From positions 38,241,937 through 38,305,936 of the forward strand of contig CM072513.1 of the NCBI GenBank assembly GCA_036898135.1: a stretch of DNA of 64,000 bases, written 5' to 3'. How positions within the stretch are numbered: position 1 is the stretch's first letter; each line of letters starts with the position of its first letter. Under the pieces are notes generated by a model. That model saw only the letters and a program-made list of their open reading frames with translations. It had not been told where the DNA came from and searched no databases. Origin of the DNA: Oncomelania hupensis (Eukaryota; Mollusca; Gastropoda; Littorinimorpha; Pomatiopsidae). Shown here piece by piece: positions 12,101 through 60,557 of this stretch. The translations under genes were made by a program, and so were the position numbers.

Positions 12101-14879
12101 TTAGTGTCTCCAAAGCATTAAATTCTTATCAAGAATCTGTATCCACACTTGCAAAGAAGAGTAAGTAAGAGAGTGACAAGGATGCCTTCAAGTCTGTGCA
12201 GAAAGAGATCAAGCTGAAGATTTCTGAGAACAAGAAACAGTACCACAAGAAGGTAGAAAATGCGCTGGGCTCTGGCAGCTCCAGGCGATTATGGCAGGGC
12301 GTGAACACCATGACAAGCTACAGTCCAAACATGAAGCCCATCAAGTCAGAAGATGCCAAGACACTAGCCAATGATCTCAACACCTTCTGTGCCAGGTTTG
12401 ACCAGCACAACTTTGAGGCAGAGCAGAAAGCTGTGCTTGAGGAGGTTACAAGAAGAGAAAGCATGACAGTGACAGTGACGGAAGAAGAGGTCAAGAGGCG
12501 CTTCAGGGGCTTGTACGCTCGCAGTGATTCTGGTCCTGACTCCATTTTGGGTGTGGTTATGCCCTTGGCGTCTGTTTTCGACAAGCTGTTCCGATGGTCC
12601 TTGGACTCAGGGCAGGTAGGTCCCTCTGATCTGGAAGACTGTGACTGTCATGCCTGTTCAGTAGAAGCATTCACCTGCAGTTTTAAATGACAACAGGCTG
12701 GTGGCACTGACATCCATCCCATTCAAGTGTCTCGAGAGGACTGTTCTCTTGCTCCTTCTAACTGAGACTGAACCTCATCAAGATCCATACCAATATGCCT
12801 ACAAAGCCAATCAAAGTTGTGAGGATGCCATCAACACCCTTCTCCATCAGTTGTACCAGCACCTGGAGACGCCCAAGTCATACATTCACATGCTCTTCCT
12901 TGACTTCAGCTCAGCATTCAACACCATCCAGCCATACCTCATGATTTTGAAACTGTTGAAGATGGAGATAACCCCCCATAGTCATTCAGTGGGTTTTCAG
13001 TTTTTTTACTGATCGTCCTCATCTAGTGAAAGTCACCAGCATTGTACACGGTTGGCCTAACCCCACCCGGACCAGCCCAGGTGCTCCACAAGGGTGTGTC
13101 ATGCCCCTGCCTTGTTCACCATGTACACGGCTGACTGCAGATGCCGAAGGGACCAACTTCTTCAGGTGAAGTTCTCAGACAATACATCCATTTCAGGCCT
13201 GCTGACCAATGGCAACAAAGCTGACTACAGAGCGATGGTCGCTGACATAGTCAGCTGTTGTCACAAGAACTTCCTCTTCCTGAATGTTCACAAACTCAAG
13301 AGCTCATTGTGGATTTCAGACAAAGCTCACACAACCCTACTTCCTCTCCAGATCAATGGCGAGCAGGTAGAGACAGTCCAGAATTATAAGTACCCGGGCA
13401 CCATCTTTGATGCCCAACTAGACTGATCAGTAAACAGCACCTCGTTCGTCAAGAAGGGCAACAAGGGACTCCACTTCCTGAGGAAACTAAGGTCCTTTGG
13501 CATAAAATCGGTCATCCTCATGATGTTTTACCAGGTCACAGGGAGGGCATCATCACTTAACAACAGCCTGAGCTACTTTTCCAACCTGAAGGCTGCAGAT
13601 TCGTCTAGCAGAGTGATCGGGTGTGTGGTGGCTGACTTGGAAACCCACCATGAAAGGAAGGTGTTCAAGTGCATCAAGTCCTTCCTAGAGGACACAACTC
13701 ACCCGCTGAATGAAGACCTGGCCCCACAGAAGTCGGTCAGAGAGACTGAGAAGCCTCAGAAGCAAAACTAGCCGCTTGCGCCAGTCCTTCTTGCCCACTG
13801 CTGTCCAGCTGTACAACCAGAACATGCGTGTGATATGTGATTTTGAGTGATGGTGGTGATGCACCTCAGTCTGCATATGCGAGATACTCTGTGGGGCCTT
13901 CATGCTGATTCTTTCTGGGGTCAATGACTGCTATGTTTTCATGCATGGGGTGCGAGGTGCATGGGTGGGTTGTGAGAGAACCAAAAGCCTTACCAAAATT
14001 GACATTTTCATCATTTATATTATTATCTACAGCATGATGTGTTTGTTGCAGCTGTTTATATAATTGATTTCATCGTTCATTAATCATCAAAGTCATCGTC
14101 GTCATCATTGTTTTTGTCCTCATCATCGTTGTCATTAGAATCATCATCTTTGTTGTCATCATCATCGCCATCATTATTATCACCATCGTCATCATTGTTG
14201 TCGGCGTCATCGCATCATCAGCATAACCTTTTTTGGTCACTGTTATTCCATCGTTATTTGTTATTGTTTAAAGTACTGTTCGATAGCTATTTTGCCTGTT
14301 TTGCATGGCCTCAAAAAATGTTTCCATCGTAATCCTTTTTACAAATAAAATTTCTTATGTTATGAAATCCAAATTGTAATTTGCCTTTTTTTTAATTTAA
14401 ACAGACATGTTTTCTTCTTTTCTTCCTCTTCCTAAAATGCCAGTCTGTTATACTTGACAATTTATTTTCAGTTTTAGAAGAGTTTAGTTTTGATAGTGTT
14501 ATGGAGTAGGGTAGTCATAGTTCTGAACTATTACAAACAAGTGAAATAACTACATGAACACAAAGGTTGATGCTGCCCTGAACCATTCATTCATATAGAT
14601 TTTGTCACTTTCCACTATGCAGAACTTCAATGTTCATTGGTTTGCATTAGCTTAGATGGGAATAAATGATCAATTTGAGCAAGTCAATTATAAAATTAAC
14701 GTATCGCAGTTCCGACCTTAGTTCATTTTTAAATATTTGATCAAATTTGTCACTCTTGTTTTTTCTACAGCAAGCTGCTTCCAGATATGGTGCGATGTAT
14801 AGTTGAGACGACAATTGATGCTGCATTCCCTCCCCTTGTTCCGGTGCAGTATAAAGAAAACCTGTTTGAGAAATTGTGA
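7276..14879 (+). CDS. TTL: Tubulin-tyrosine ligase (TTL), complete, eight coding exons
   Basis: TTL is an ATP-grasp ligase of the cytosol that re-adds tyrosine to the C-terminus of detyrosinated alpha-tubulin. Joined exons are 7276-7450, 9429-9507, 9960-10198, 10478-10610, 10869-11066, 11257-11350, 11738-11856 and 14771-14879: 1146 nt, 381 aa, close to the 377 aa of mammalian TTL. All splice phases agree. Visible family signatures in order: [14 protein letters not shown] (about 45-58), [26 protein letters not shown] (ATP-grasp glycine loop), [32 protein letters not shown], and [23 protein letters not shown], whose Glu and Asn are the usual Mg/ATP ligands. The ATG at 7276 is chosen because it lies in good context (ATCATGG) and the homology begins just after it; the frame continues upstream only to a TTG. 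No disruption is visible; introns carry LINE fragments. Confidence 0.97.
7529..9090 (-). mobile_element. CR1/L2-like LINE, 5'-truncated, in TTL intron 1
   Basis: Antisense to TTL. The minus strand shows RT motif A ([11 protein letters not shown], about 8740), motif B ([13 protein letters not shown], about 8590) and motif C (FADDTKAY, about 8500), followed by the C-terminal [20 protein letters not shown] segment at about 7690-7745. The longest open piece is 8333-8821 (162 aa); other parts are frameshifted. The 3' end sits near 7529 beside a GA-rich tract, and the 5' side ends at a TAA microsatellite. Inactive. Confidence 0.85.
9091..9149. repeat. (TAA)n microsatellite
   Basis: About 19 TAA units directly next to the truncated 5' side of the LINE. 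Confidence 0.95.
9429..9507 (+). CDS. TTL: TTL coding exon 2
   Basis: Follows TTATCAG and ends before GTAGAT. Joined to exon 1 it reads [20 protein letters not shown], matching the conserved 'EPGLVQLVNYYRG' region of TTL. Ends with two bases of an Arg codon. Confidence 0.93.
9960..10198 (+). CDS. TTL: TTL coding exon 3
   Basis: Acceptor TTCTTCTCAG, donor GGTCAG. Encodes [20 protein letters not shown], then a Ser-rich variable segment and [11 protein letters not shown], the start of the ATP-binding loop. Confidence 0.95.
10478..10610 (+). CDS. TTL: TTL coding exon 4
   Basis: Encodes [20 protein letters not shown] and [19 protein letters not shown], the ATP-grasp segment that contains the conserved RKFDIR motif. 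Donor GTGAGT. Confidence 0.96.
10869..11066 (+). CDS. TTL: TTL coding exon 5
   Basis: Encodes [30 protein letters not shown] and [13 protein letters not shown]. The donor GTTGGG is weaker than the others, but the phase matches exon 6 and the homology stops at this point. Confidence 0.94.
11257..11350 (+). CDS. TTL: TTL coding exon 6
   Basis: Acceptor TTCTTTAG, donor GTGAGT. Encodes [20 protein letters not shown] and CFAIIQE, a helical part of the central domain. Confidence 0.94.
11738..11856 (+). CDS. TTL: TTL coding exon 7, Mg/ATP-binding segment
   Basis: Encodes [20 protein letters not shown] and APACA. The Glu-x-Asn of LIEING is the metal-binding pair of the ATP-grasp fold. Ends before GTATAG in phase 2. 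Confidence 0.96.
12155..13860 (+). mobile_element. Rex1/CR1-type LINE, decayed, in TTL intron 7
   Basis: Plus-strand frames give a pre-RT segment (12196-12690), RT motif [17 protein letters not shown] (about 12895), a broken motif B (GAPQGCV, about 13080), motif C reduced to FSDN (about 13165), and [13 protein letters not shown] near 13390. Stops and frameshifts separate them. It shares motif A and the downstream 'YKYxGTIxDxxL' line with the better preserved LINE at 41.9-44.0 kb, so both probably come from one clade. Inactive. Confidence 0.85.
14085..14225. repeat. Degenerate CAT/ATC trinucleotide tract
   Basis: Imperfect CATCATCGTC-type repeats in the last TTL intron; the Ser/Leu-rich reading frame across it is a repeat artefact. 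Confidence 0.75.
14771..14879 (+). CDS. TTL: TTL coding exon 8 and stop
   Basis: Acceptor TTTTCTACAG. Encodes [20 protein letters not shown] through ENLFEKL and a TGA at 14877-14879, parallel to the C-terminus of known TTL proteins. Confidence 0.95.
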
Positions 14880-14974
14880 AAGTATTTAGCAGCCTGTGAT
14901 TACATTGTATAGTAACATTTCTTGTGTGGTATGAGAAGAATTGACTACTGATTAGTCATTTTGCACTGAGCATG

Positions 14975-15237
14975 TTTTATCCTACCCTATCCTATCCTGT
15001 AACTCGGAGGTCATAGGGGCACCACAGATGATCGTTTAACCAGCGTATTCCATCTTTCCCTGTCCTCAGCAACATGATTGTTTCACTGTGTCAAACCAGT
15101 CCACTCTCGAATGTTGTCCTCCCACCTCTTTTTCGGTCTCCCTCTTCTTCTACCTCCTTGCACTATGCCTTGCAGGATGGTCTTTGCAAGACCTAATGAT
15201 CTGGTGACATGGCCATACCATCGGAGTTTCCAGATTT
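14975..15237 (-). mobile_element. RTE-type LINE copy 4, 3' fragment in the TTL 3' region
   Basis: CCTACCCTATCCTATCC tail at 14980 followed by the minus-strand C-terminus (WEDNI..WTGL region) up to about 15237. Antisense to TTL, and inside the transcript if the poly(A) signal at 15614 is used. Confidence 0.88.
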
Positions 15238-15613
15238 TTCCCCGTTTTTAGCGTGTTTTAATAATAGGAATATTAGTAAGGTTTTTGCAGACTTTGTGTG
15301 AAAGTTCATTGACTTGTTGAATTATAAATTCCTCTAAAATTGCTGTTCTCCATTGTCATATATAACAGTCTTGTGTTGTGTGTAGCTATATAATCAAAAG
15401 AGCATGATGCTTCATTTTCTTGGTGTTTATTTGCTGTGTTCATTATGTTTTTTGACCGTGAGCTTGTTTCTGTATCAGCTGTAGAGTAGATAAGTACCTA
15501 ATTTTTAATTTGTGTTTTGTTCCTGTACACTACAGTGTTATAATAACTGAGCACTTCATTATTTTGGGACTTCATAGCTACAAAGAACAATACCCCACAG
15601 TCTTCTTTTGAAG

Positions 15614-15619
15614 AATAAA
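15614..15619 (+). terminator. Candidate poly(A) signal of TTL
   Basis: First clear AATAAA downstream of the TTL stop codon, giving a 3' UTR of about 0.74 kb. A second AATAAA at about 17428 is an alternative. Confidence 0.45.
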
Positions 15620-18495
15620 ACCTATTGCAGGAACAAAACCTTATTATTTATTAATTACATTAAGGCATATGTTCACAGCATCTGCATCAAGCATGAATTG
15701 ACAGAATAATATGCCAAAATGTCTTGTCAGTTGTGCGTTAAGATTCATGCAACTTTATTGTTTAGTATATCATACCAATTCTATGTTTTAGCTGTGCAGA
15801 CAGGTAAGTTTATTGCTCAATTGCCTAGTCAAGGAGATCCTGCTTTGGTTTTTAACTACTTTGGTATTATAGTCTGTGTTACACGATTATTTATCAATAG
15901 TTGATTCAGCCTCGATGCTTGAATCTTGATACGTGTATTTCGAATTCGTTTACCCATGTTCACTCAGCAACAAGACAGGAATCGTCGTACAACGTTTTCC
16001 AACTTTATTCAGCAAACATCAACAACTGCATACAAGATCGCTTTCCGAAAATCACTACAGAGATCATTATCAAAAATCTCCCCACAAACAGACAGTGCAT
16101 TACTTATATAGTTTCTGCAATCGAGAAAAAATTTGAACATTCCAGCATTCCCACCCAATCAATATAAAACTCTTCACCGGAACTATGCACTTTCTTACCT
16201 CATTAGGTTAGGAGAATCGCTTAGCTATTACCAGACCTAGCTGGAAGCTTCAGTCGATAATAAACAATTCCAGAAAATTCTCAACAATATCGACCGATGA
16301 AAATTATCAACATTTTACAAAGCTTCCTCTAGCAAAATCAAATCAAAGGTAAATAAACTCCATTATTGTATGCTTTGCAAAACAAAATGATCAGATCTAT
16401 CATGCGCGTCTCAGTCATAACAGTCTCCTGCATTTTATTTTGTGAGCTGATATGCATTTTGTGTCAAATGCAGCAGACTGTAGCATGAATGCTTTAGCTC
16501 TCCTGACGCTGAGTTTAGTGTCATGCAAAGTACAATACCAAAGATATTTGTGTAGATGTAGAGTTGTAGGAATGCATTTATTTCCTGTGAAGGTATTTAT
16601 ATAGGTACAGCTATAGTGCTTTGTAGGAATTTTATTTCTTATTCATTTGTCTCTTAATTCATTTTAAAAAGCACATTATGATCTCATTTTTGTGTACATT
16701 AATTTGTTAAATTAGTAATCCAACTCTTCGGCACCCGGTGTTTGTTACTCAATTAATATTCCCTTGCACTGCCGATGCCACAACAAACCTAATCATTAAT
16801 GTGAAGAAAACCGAAGTTGCAACTAGAATTTTTTCTTTGAACTATTTTGTCTACTTGTATGATTCTAACACTACATGTACTAACAGAGTTCCATTATATT
16901 GAAAACACTGTTGTATTCTTTTCAAATCCATTTTAAATTCTTTCAGCTTATTGTACATTAAAAACCATGTCATGCTTTGGGTTTTAATTCTTATGCTAGT
17001 TTCTAAGTTAATTTGGTAACAGAAAATGCTGCATTAGCACAAATGCAGTGATTTTGTTCTGCTGCTTTTGTAGTGCTGCATTGTTCAGCTACTGATGTTG
17101 TCCCAACAGTTCTTACACCAACTGCTTTCTTCTGGTACTCTGGTATCCTCCATCCCTTCAATTATGGTATGGATGCAGTCTAAAATTTCAAAATAAAATC
17201 CGAGTTCCTTTCCGTCTTCTAATAGCGACTTGCCGCACTTGGGAGTCTGATTTAGGAATGAGCATATATAATCCATTATTATTATTGTTACAAAGAGTAG
17301 CTGTGATATTTTACCCATAGTACACTTGTCTTGTGTATTAAATTCATAAGCAGCAGCTTTATTTATTTTGATCCCACCAATGGTGTCACTTTTTGACATG
17401 GTTATTTATACTTCAGAACTTCTGTCAATAAAGTAGTTGAATGTAAAGACTGGTGTATGTGTGAATCCTCAATGGTTTTCATTTACTAGTCCATAGTATG
17501 TACACATGCATTCACACACTAAACAAAGACCAGGAAACAAAATAATATTTCCAATCATACTGTATTGTATCAATTCAAAACATTTGCAACAGTTTTTTTT
17601 TTTTTTTATCTCCATTTTACTTGATCTACACAATCAGACACACTATCATAGCATGACAAATTCAATGCATCAGAAAAACTCAAAACATCAGCCACATCAT
17701 TCATCTCATGATGAAAATATACATTTCTCAGCAGACATGAAAGTAACGCACATGCGAACTACATTCTTTTTTTCATCATACTTGTGATATTGGAAAAAAT
17801 ATATAATGTCACAGATTTGTACAGCAACAGGATTAAAAAACAACACCCCATAAATAAACAACAAAAAACACTGAATTAATCACATGACATTGATACTAAA
17901 ACCATTTTAAAATTCTTTTAAATAACCGAACAACACAAAAAAATATGATACATTCATTATAAGCTGTTACAAGTAATAGCATGAAAAAAAAAATCACATG
18001 CACAAAACTATGATGCTGCCAATTGTAAATATTTCCTACTGAAAAAAAACTTCAATCCTAACCTCAAACATGTAGTCATAAAAGGCAACCTAAATCCAAA
18101 CTGAAGTACATTAACTACAAATTTCATTTTCCAAAATAGTCATATTACATATTTGTAGTACATCTGATCATACTGATGAACTTACTGTATGACCAAACAA
18201 AAACATTAGGCATCAAAACCAATTAAAATCAGTTTCAATTCCTAAAAAACACAACCTGTTAAACTCATCAGCTTTTCTTCATACCGCCATATTCAGCAAA
18301 CACAATATTGCTTATTTTACCACATACATACCCAACAAATAGCATATTGTGGTGGTGTTTTTTTAAACCAATAATCAGCAAAAACCATGGCACTTGTTTT
18401 TTAAATTGTAAAATTCGTTCATACACAGCACTCCTAACAGATACCAATATTGACAATGCCCTCGAAGAAGCAAACATAATATACAGTGAACAGAG
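15620..18495. other. Convergent intergenic region TTL / NXF1
   Basis: AT-rich and largely featureless. A 104-codon minus-strand frame at 17085-17399 has no low-complexity bias and a possible membrane stretch (ISQLLFVTIIIMDYI), but I recognise no family and see no splice or promoter context, so I do not call it a gene. Confidence 0.5.
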
Positions 18496-18940
18496 GCACG
18501 GTGGTCTAATGGTAGAGCTTTGGCTTGCGGATCTGAATGTCCCGGTTTCGAGCCCTGGCAGGGCCATTGTGTTGTGTCCCTGGGAAAGACACTTTACTCC
18601 TGTTTCCTACACCTTCGGATGAGAGTATAAACCGAGGTCTAGTCTGTGTGTCGCATACATTCCATCATAACGGACTTTAAAGATCCTGACGCTCATGTCC
18701 TAGACGGGTGAGTGCCGGTAACAAGGACACACCCAGCATGCACTTGATCCTTCTCCCCCATCCCTGGCTGCCCAGGATTGTGCTCAGTTGTCCGGGCGTC
18801 AGACCATGCGCCCAAAGGCTGCGGGTGGGCGTCTTGGGCGGTTTGAGTTAGATCCTGTATCGGCCAATGCTTTCAGCGGCTCTTGAGTTGGTAAAGCACT
18901 ATATAAAAAGTTATTAAATAAAAAATAAAAAAACAAGAGT
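18496..18940 (+). mobile_element. tRNA-derived SINE, full length
   Basis: The 5' head resembles a tRNA gene: an A-box-like GGTCTAATGGTAGAGC at 18503-18518 and a B-box-like GGTTTCGAGCCC at about 18542. An unrelated body of about 330 bp follows, and then an AT-rich tail at 18895-18935 (ATAAAAAGTTATTAAATAAA). The body recurs on the minus strand at 27.2-27.5 kb (without the head) and partly at 48.97 kb, so this is a dispersed family and not a functional tRNA. RNA polymerase III transcription is expected for this class. Confidence 0.85.
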
Positions 18941-19267
18941 AACCAAGTTACTGTTCTTCGCAGAGTGTATGCATCTTGCACTCACAATTATCATCAAACC
19001 ATTCAATTTAAATAATTATTTCTTTTAAAATGTCCCACAATACACAAACACAGTTCATTATGTTTTTGTCATAAAGTTCACATTACATCTTATTTCTTAT
19101 TTCCTTTATCTGTGGTTTTAAAATTCAGTTGCTCTCAGTAAATTATAACTTAGCTATGAAGTTATTTACCCAATACAAAACACATTATAACTTTTGCACA
19201 ATTTGCTAAACCTATATACAGCTAAAGACATGTTAAAATTGTTTTAACATAGTTTTAGTACATTTTC

Positions 19268-19273
19268 TTTATT
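19268..19273 (-). terminator. Candidate poly(A) signal of NXF1
   Basis: AATAAA on the minus strand about 380 bp past the NXF1 stop. Other AT-rich hexamers nearby are possible. Confidence 0.3.
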
Positions 19274-19651
19274 TCTTAAGTTTTCTTTTTTTTTTTTTTT
19301 TTTGGTTGTACACAAGTTTTGTTAAAAGAGTTCACATGTAATATAATTTTTGTTCCTTCAAGCAAGATAAAACTCAGTTGCCTCCCGAACTTCTCCAAAC
19401 TTCACATCACAATTGGTTGCCAGCCACGCTTTCCACACAAAACTTCACAATCCAAGTACTGATAGTTTTAAAGTTGATGATTTAAGACTTTTTCCTTTCT
19501 TCGCATTAATTTAAAGTCGGTTGCCATCAACAGCAAGAATGAAAGGGACAAACTAGGGTAGTGTTACACACCGCGTGATTCAGTAAATAAATAAGCAGCC
19601 CTACAAGTCCCAAAAGACTAATGTCAATTGTCTGTTAGCAATCTTACTGGC

Positions 19652-57289
<37,638 letters not shown>

Positions 57290-58356
57290 CTTGTTATTTG
57301 TAAAAGAAGAGTACACCGACACTGAATATCTCCGATCAAAAAAGCAGGATGCAAATGGCGACTTAGCAGTTTCCGGTACGATATTTCATGGGTATACGCT
57401 GGCTCTCGCCTTTTCATGTGGAGGTGACGTTGCGTTTTCTATAATTAGATAGGTGCGCCAGGGAAAACCCTTCGCGTGTCTAAAATTAGATTGCACTGCT
57501 GGGAAACCAAGGATTATATCCTTATGGGAAACTCAACTCGACTCGCGGGAATGCAATCGTAGGCCTAAAGTCCTTCTCCTACGCACCTAAGCAAAGTTGA
57601 GTTGTACATTTATTTTACACGCATGCTGCTGTAATACTGTATTTCCGATTGTTTATATTTATCATTAAAGCAATGATTGTTTTGTTTAATATATAGAAAA
57701 TTAGCTTATTAAATGTATATTTCTCAGAACTGAAAACAATTTGATTGGGTTTTTTTTAATTTTAGATGATTAAATTTTGTTCTATTTGTACTAGATAGCA
57801 TGTTGATTTATCCTTTTATTGTATTTATTTACTTATATTTAAATTTACTTTATTATTTTATTTTTTATTCCTTTTATCTATTTATTTATTCACCTTTTTA
57901 TTTATTATTATTTTTTATGTTGTGTTTGTTTGTCAATAATAATGTAAACTTGTAATCCATCTCTTGGTGAAGGATATATTATATTCTAATTATAAATTCT
58001 ATATACCCAGCATTCTTTATTGGGTCAAGAATAAAGTGAATTGACTTGTTAAAAAATCCATACATTGATTTTTTTTTAAATCATTGTTTTGATTTATGTT
58101 CCACACTGTTTAATAGTAGCATTTAATTTTTAGTGTGTCAGTGCAGATGCTGCTGATTGTGTATGTGTGTGTTTGTTTTTAAATGTGTGTGTTTTTATTG
58201 AATTATAAATTCATTGTTTTGATACTTGACGTGAGTGTGTGCATATTGAGGATTTATAAGCTAGGCTCGTTTGTTTTGTTCCCAGAAGGGCTCTGTGATG
58301 TAAAACAAAAACATGGTTAAGTTGAATTTTTTTTTAGAACAATCAATGTCTTTATA

Positions 58357-58392
<36 letters not shown>

Positions 58393-58725
58393 TTAAGTGT
58401 TTTGTTTTGTTTTTGTTCTTTGGGGAAAAGGGTACTCGTTTCTTTTTATTACTACCAAGCACACGCAACAAGTCAACACACACAAAACAGACATAAACAG
58501 TGATTAAGTCTACAAAAACATTAAAGACACAACAAAGCTAAGAAAAATTTCTTTTTTCAGTTTTCTTTGTTTCTTATTTCAATTTTTATTTATTAAATTA
58601 AGTTCTATAAATTAATTAATTAAAAATGGTTGTATTATTACTATCAATACACCTGATCATACAGTTTCAAAATTGAAATAAACATGTTAACCAATCAGTG
58701 ACAGCACAACTCTGATGCATTAAAT
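57290..58725. other. NXF1 upstream region, no gene seen
   Basis: The NXF1 5' UTR and promoter should be in the first few hundred bases. Beyond 57600 the sequence is AT-rich with a GT run at 58361-58387. A CAAGAATAAAGTGAATTGAC near 58026 looks like a non-LTR or transcript 3' end but has no coding partner. Confidence 0.45.
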
Positions 58726-59525
58726 GGCAAGGTCCATACTAGTCTCCTACATGAAATGGTGAGGACCATACATGACTGCTACATGAAATGGCGAGGACCA
58801 TACTAGTCTACTACATGAAATGGTGAGGACTATACAGGACTGCTACATGAAATGGTGAGGACAATACAGGATGGCTACATGAAATGGTGAGGACCATACA
58901 GGATGGCTACATGAAATGGCGAGGACCATACTAGTCTCCTACATGAAATGGCGAGGACCATACTAGTCTCCTACATGAAATGGTGAGGACCATACTAGTC
59001 TACTACATGAAATGGTGAGGACTATACAGGACTCCTACATGATATGGCGAGGACCATACAGGACTGCTGCATGAAATGGCGAGGACCATAAAGTCTACTA
59101 CAAAAAATGGTGAGGACCATACTAGTGTACTATATAAATTTGCGAGGACCATTCTAGTCTACGACCTGAAATGGCGAGGAACATACAGGACTGCTACATG
59201 AAATGGCAAGGACCATAAAGTCTACTACAAAAAATGGCAAGGACCATACTAGTGTACTATATAAAATGGTGAGGACCATACTATATACTACATGAAATGG
59301 CGATGACCATACTAGTCTATTTAATGATATGGCAAGGACCATACTAGTCCACTACATAAAATGGCGAGGACTATACAGGACTGCAACATACATATGAGAT
59401 GGTGAGGACCTAACAGGACGTCTACAGGCGATAATGAGGACCATACAAGATGCTACATGAGATGGCGAAGACCATAGAGTACTGCTGTATGAGATGTCGA
59501 GGACCACACAGGACTGCTACATGAT
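58726..59525. repeat. 31-bp minisatellite
   Basis: About 25 imperfect tandem copies of a unit beginning CTACATGAAATGGCGAGGAC and ending CATACTAGTCT. Variants alternate ACTAGTCT with ACAGGACTG, so at least two unit types are interspersed. The reading frames across it are repeats of the unit. Confidence 0.95.
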
Positions 59526-59529
59526 ACCA

Positions 59530-60268
59530 AAACAGGGCAAATAGTCAGTGATGATGAGATTAAAAAAAAAAAACAAAAAAAAAAACAGTAACATTCACAA
59601 TGAACATTCAAAACAATTCTATTACAACCTATTTGTTCTCCCTATATTGCCATGTAGCATCTTTCAAATGCTGATAAAACATCAGCGACATCATTGTCAG
59701 TCTCGACTGTTCCAATTATTTTTTGGTCGTCTTGAAAAACTATCGATAAGCACGAAGACAAACCAGCTTCCATCGTAACTATTACCTTGGAGATTGTTGA
59801 CATCAAAGCGCGGGAAGTCGATATAGGCCTAGCGGGAATTCCCTACACGCGCCTTAGCTATCTAAATTTAGCTTATGCAACGTCACTTCCACATGAAAAG
59901 GCGCCCAGCGCATACCATATTTCATGTGTCCGGTGGGATCTTTCATTTGGTAATTGTCTAATCACTAAAATTTAAACATGGTTATTAAAAAAAATGAATA
60001 AAAGGGAACATATTATTCAGTAAATATCTATTGAAATTTATTTGGAACGTTTTCAATGTTGTGCATGTAAGTTTGCCTATCATCGCGAGTTATATCATCA
60101 TAATACAATGCTTAACCCCGATGGTACTCTAACAAGTTATTTCCCTTAGAGTTGTCTGCTGTTAGGGAAATATTGTCAACATTTAAAGAGTGTTTTGCAT
60201 CTTTTTCTTTCAGCCACACTCTGCACAATTCGGAAAGAATTACCGGCGTTTGTACTTGTGATGGCGTT
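59530..60268. other. Region before the small-GTPase exon
   Basis: An A-rich tract at 59560-59588, then AT-rich sequence. TTTTTCTTTCAG at 60202-60213 could be a splice acceptor for the exon carrying the GTPase P-loop. The 5' UTR or earlier exons are not identified. Confidence 0.4.
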
Positions 60269-60542
60269 ATGGGGGCGTATGTCTGTCGTAGCACCAGCGG
60301 AGTAGACGTTGCAGAAAAAGCTGTTAAGATTTTGGTTCTGGGCTTCAGTGGGTCTGGAAAGACATTCATTGTATATTCTTGGTCACATGGCGTTGAAAAT
60401 GTTGTGAAGACTTTGCCCACTGACCCTGCCATGTTCAATGTTGAAATAATACGTGGCCCTGTGACAGACATTCCTATGTATATGTGGGATATCGGTGGAA
60501 AGATGCTTCACCGACGGCGAAGCTATTTCTTGGGGACACAAG
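60269..60542 (+). CDS. ARF/ARL-family small GTPase, first visible exon (partial)
   Basis: From ATG 60269 it reads MGAYVCRSTSGVDVAEKAVK, then the G1 P-loop VLGFSGSGKT, the effector-type line LPTDPAMFNVEIIRG and the G3 line MYMWDIGGKML, ending FLGTQ before GTAATA. Order, spacing and the Thr of LPT are those of ARF-like GTPases, which switch membrane recruitment by GTP binding. MG at the start would allow N-myristoylation, with Cys6 as a possible lipid site. The frame is also open upstream to a likely acceptor at 60213, so an earlier start is possible. Odd: the catalytic Gln of WDxGGQ is Lys, and GKTT is GKTF. G4/G5 exons are not seen; the rest may lie beyond the window. Confidence 0.8.
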
Positions 60543-60557
60543 GTAATACACAATTTA

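Noticed and set aside
17085..17399. 104-codon minus-strand ORF between TTL and NXF1
   Set aside because: No recognised family, no transcription signals, and the length is possible by chance in AT-rich DNA.
18503..18570. tRNA gene
   Set aside because: The A- and B-box-like head is joined to a repeated body and an AT-rich tail also found elsewhere; it is a SINE head, not a functional tRNA.
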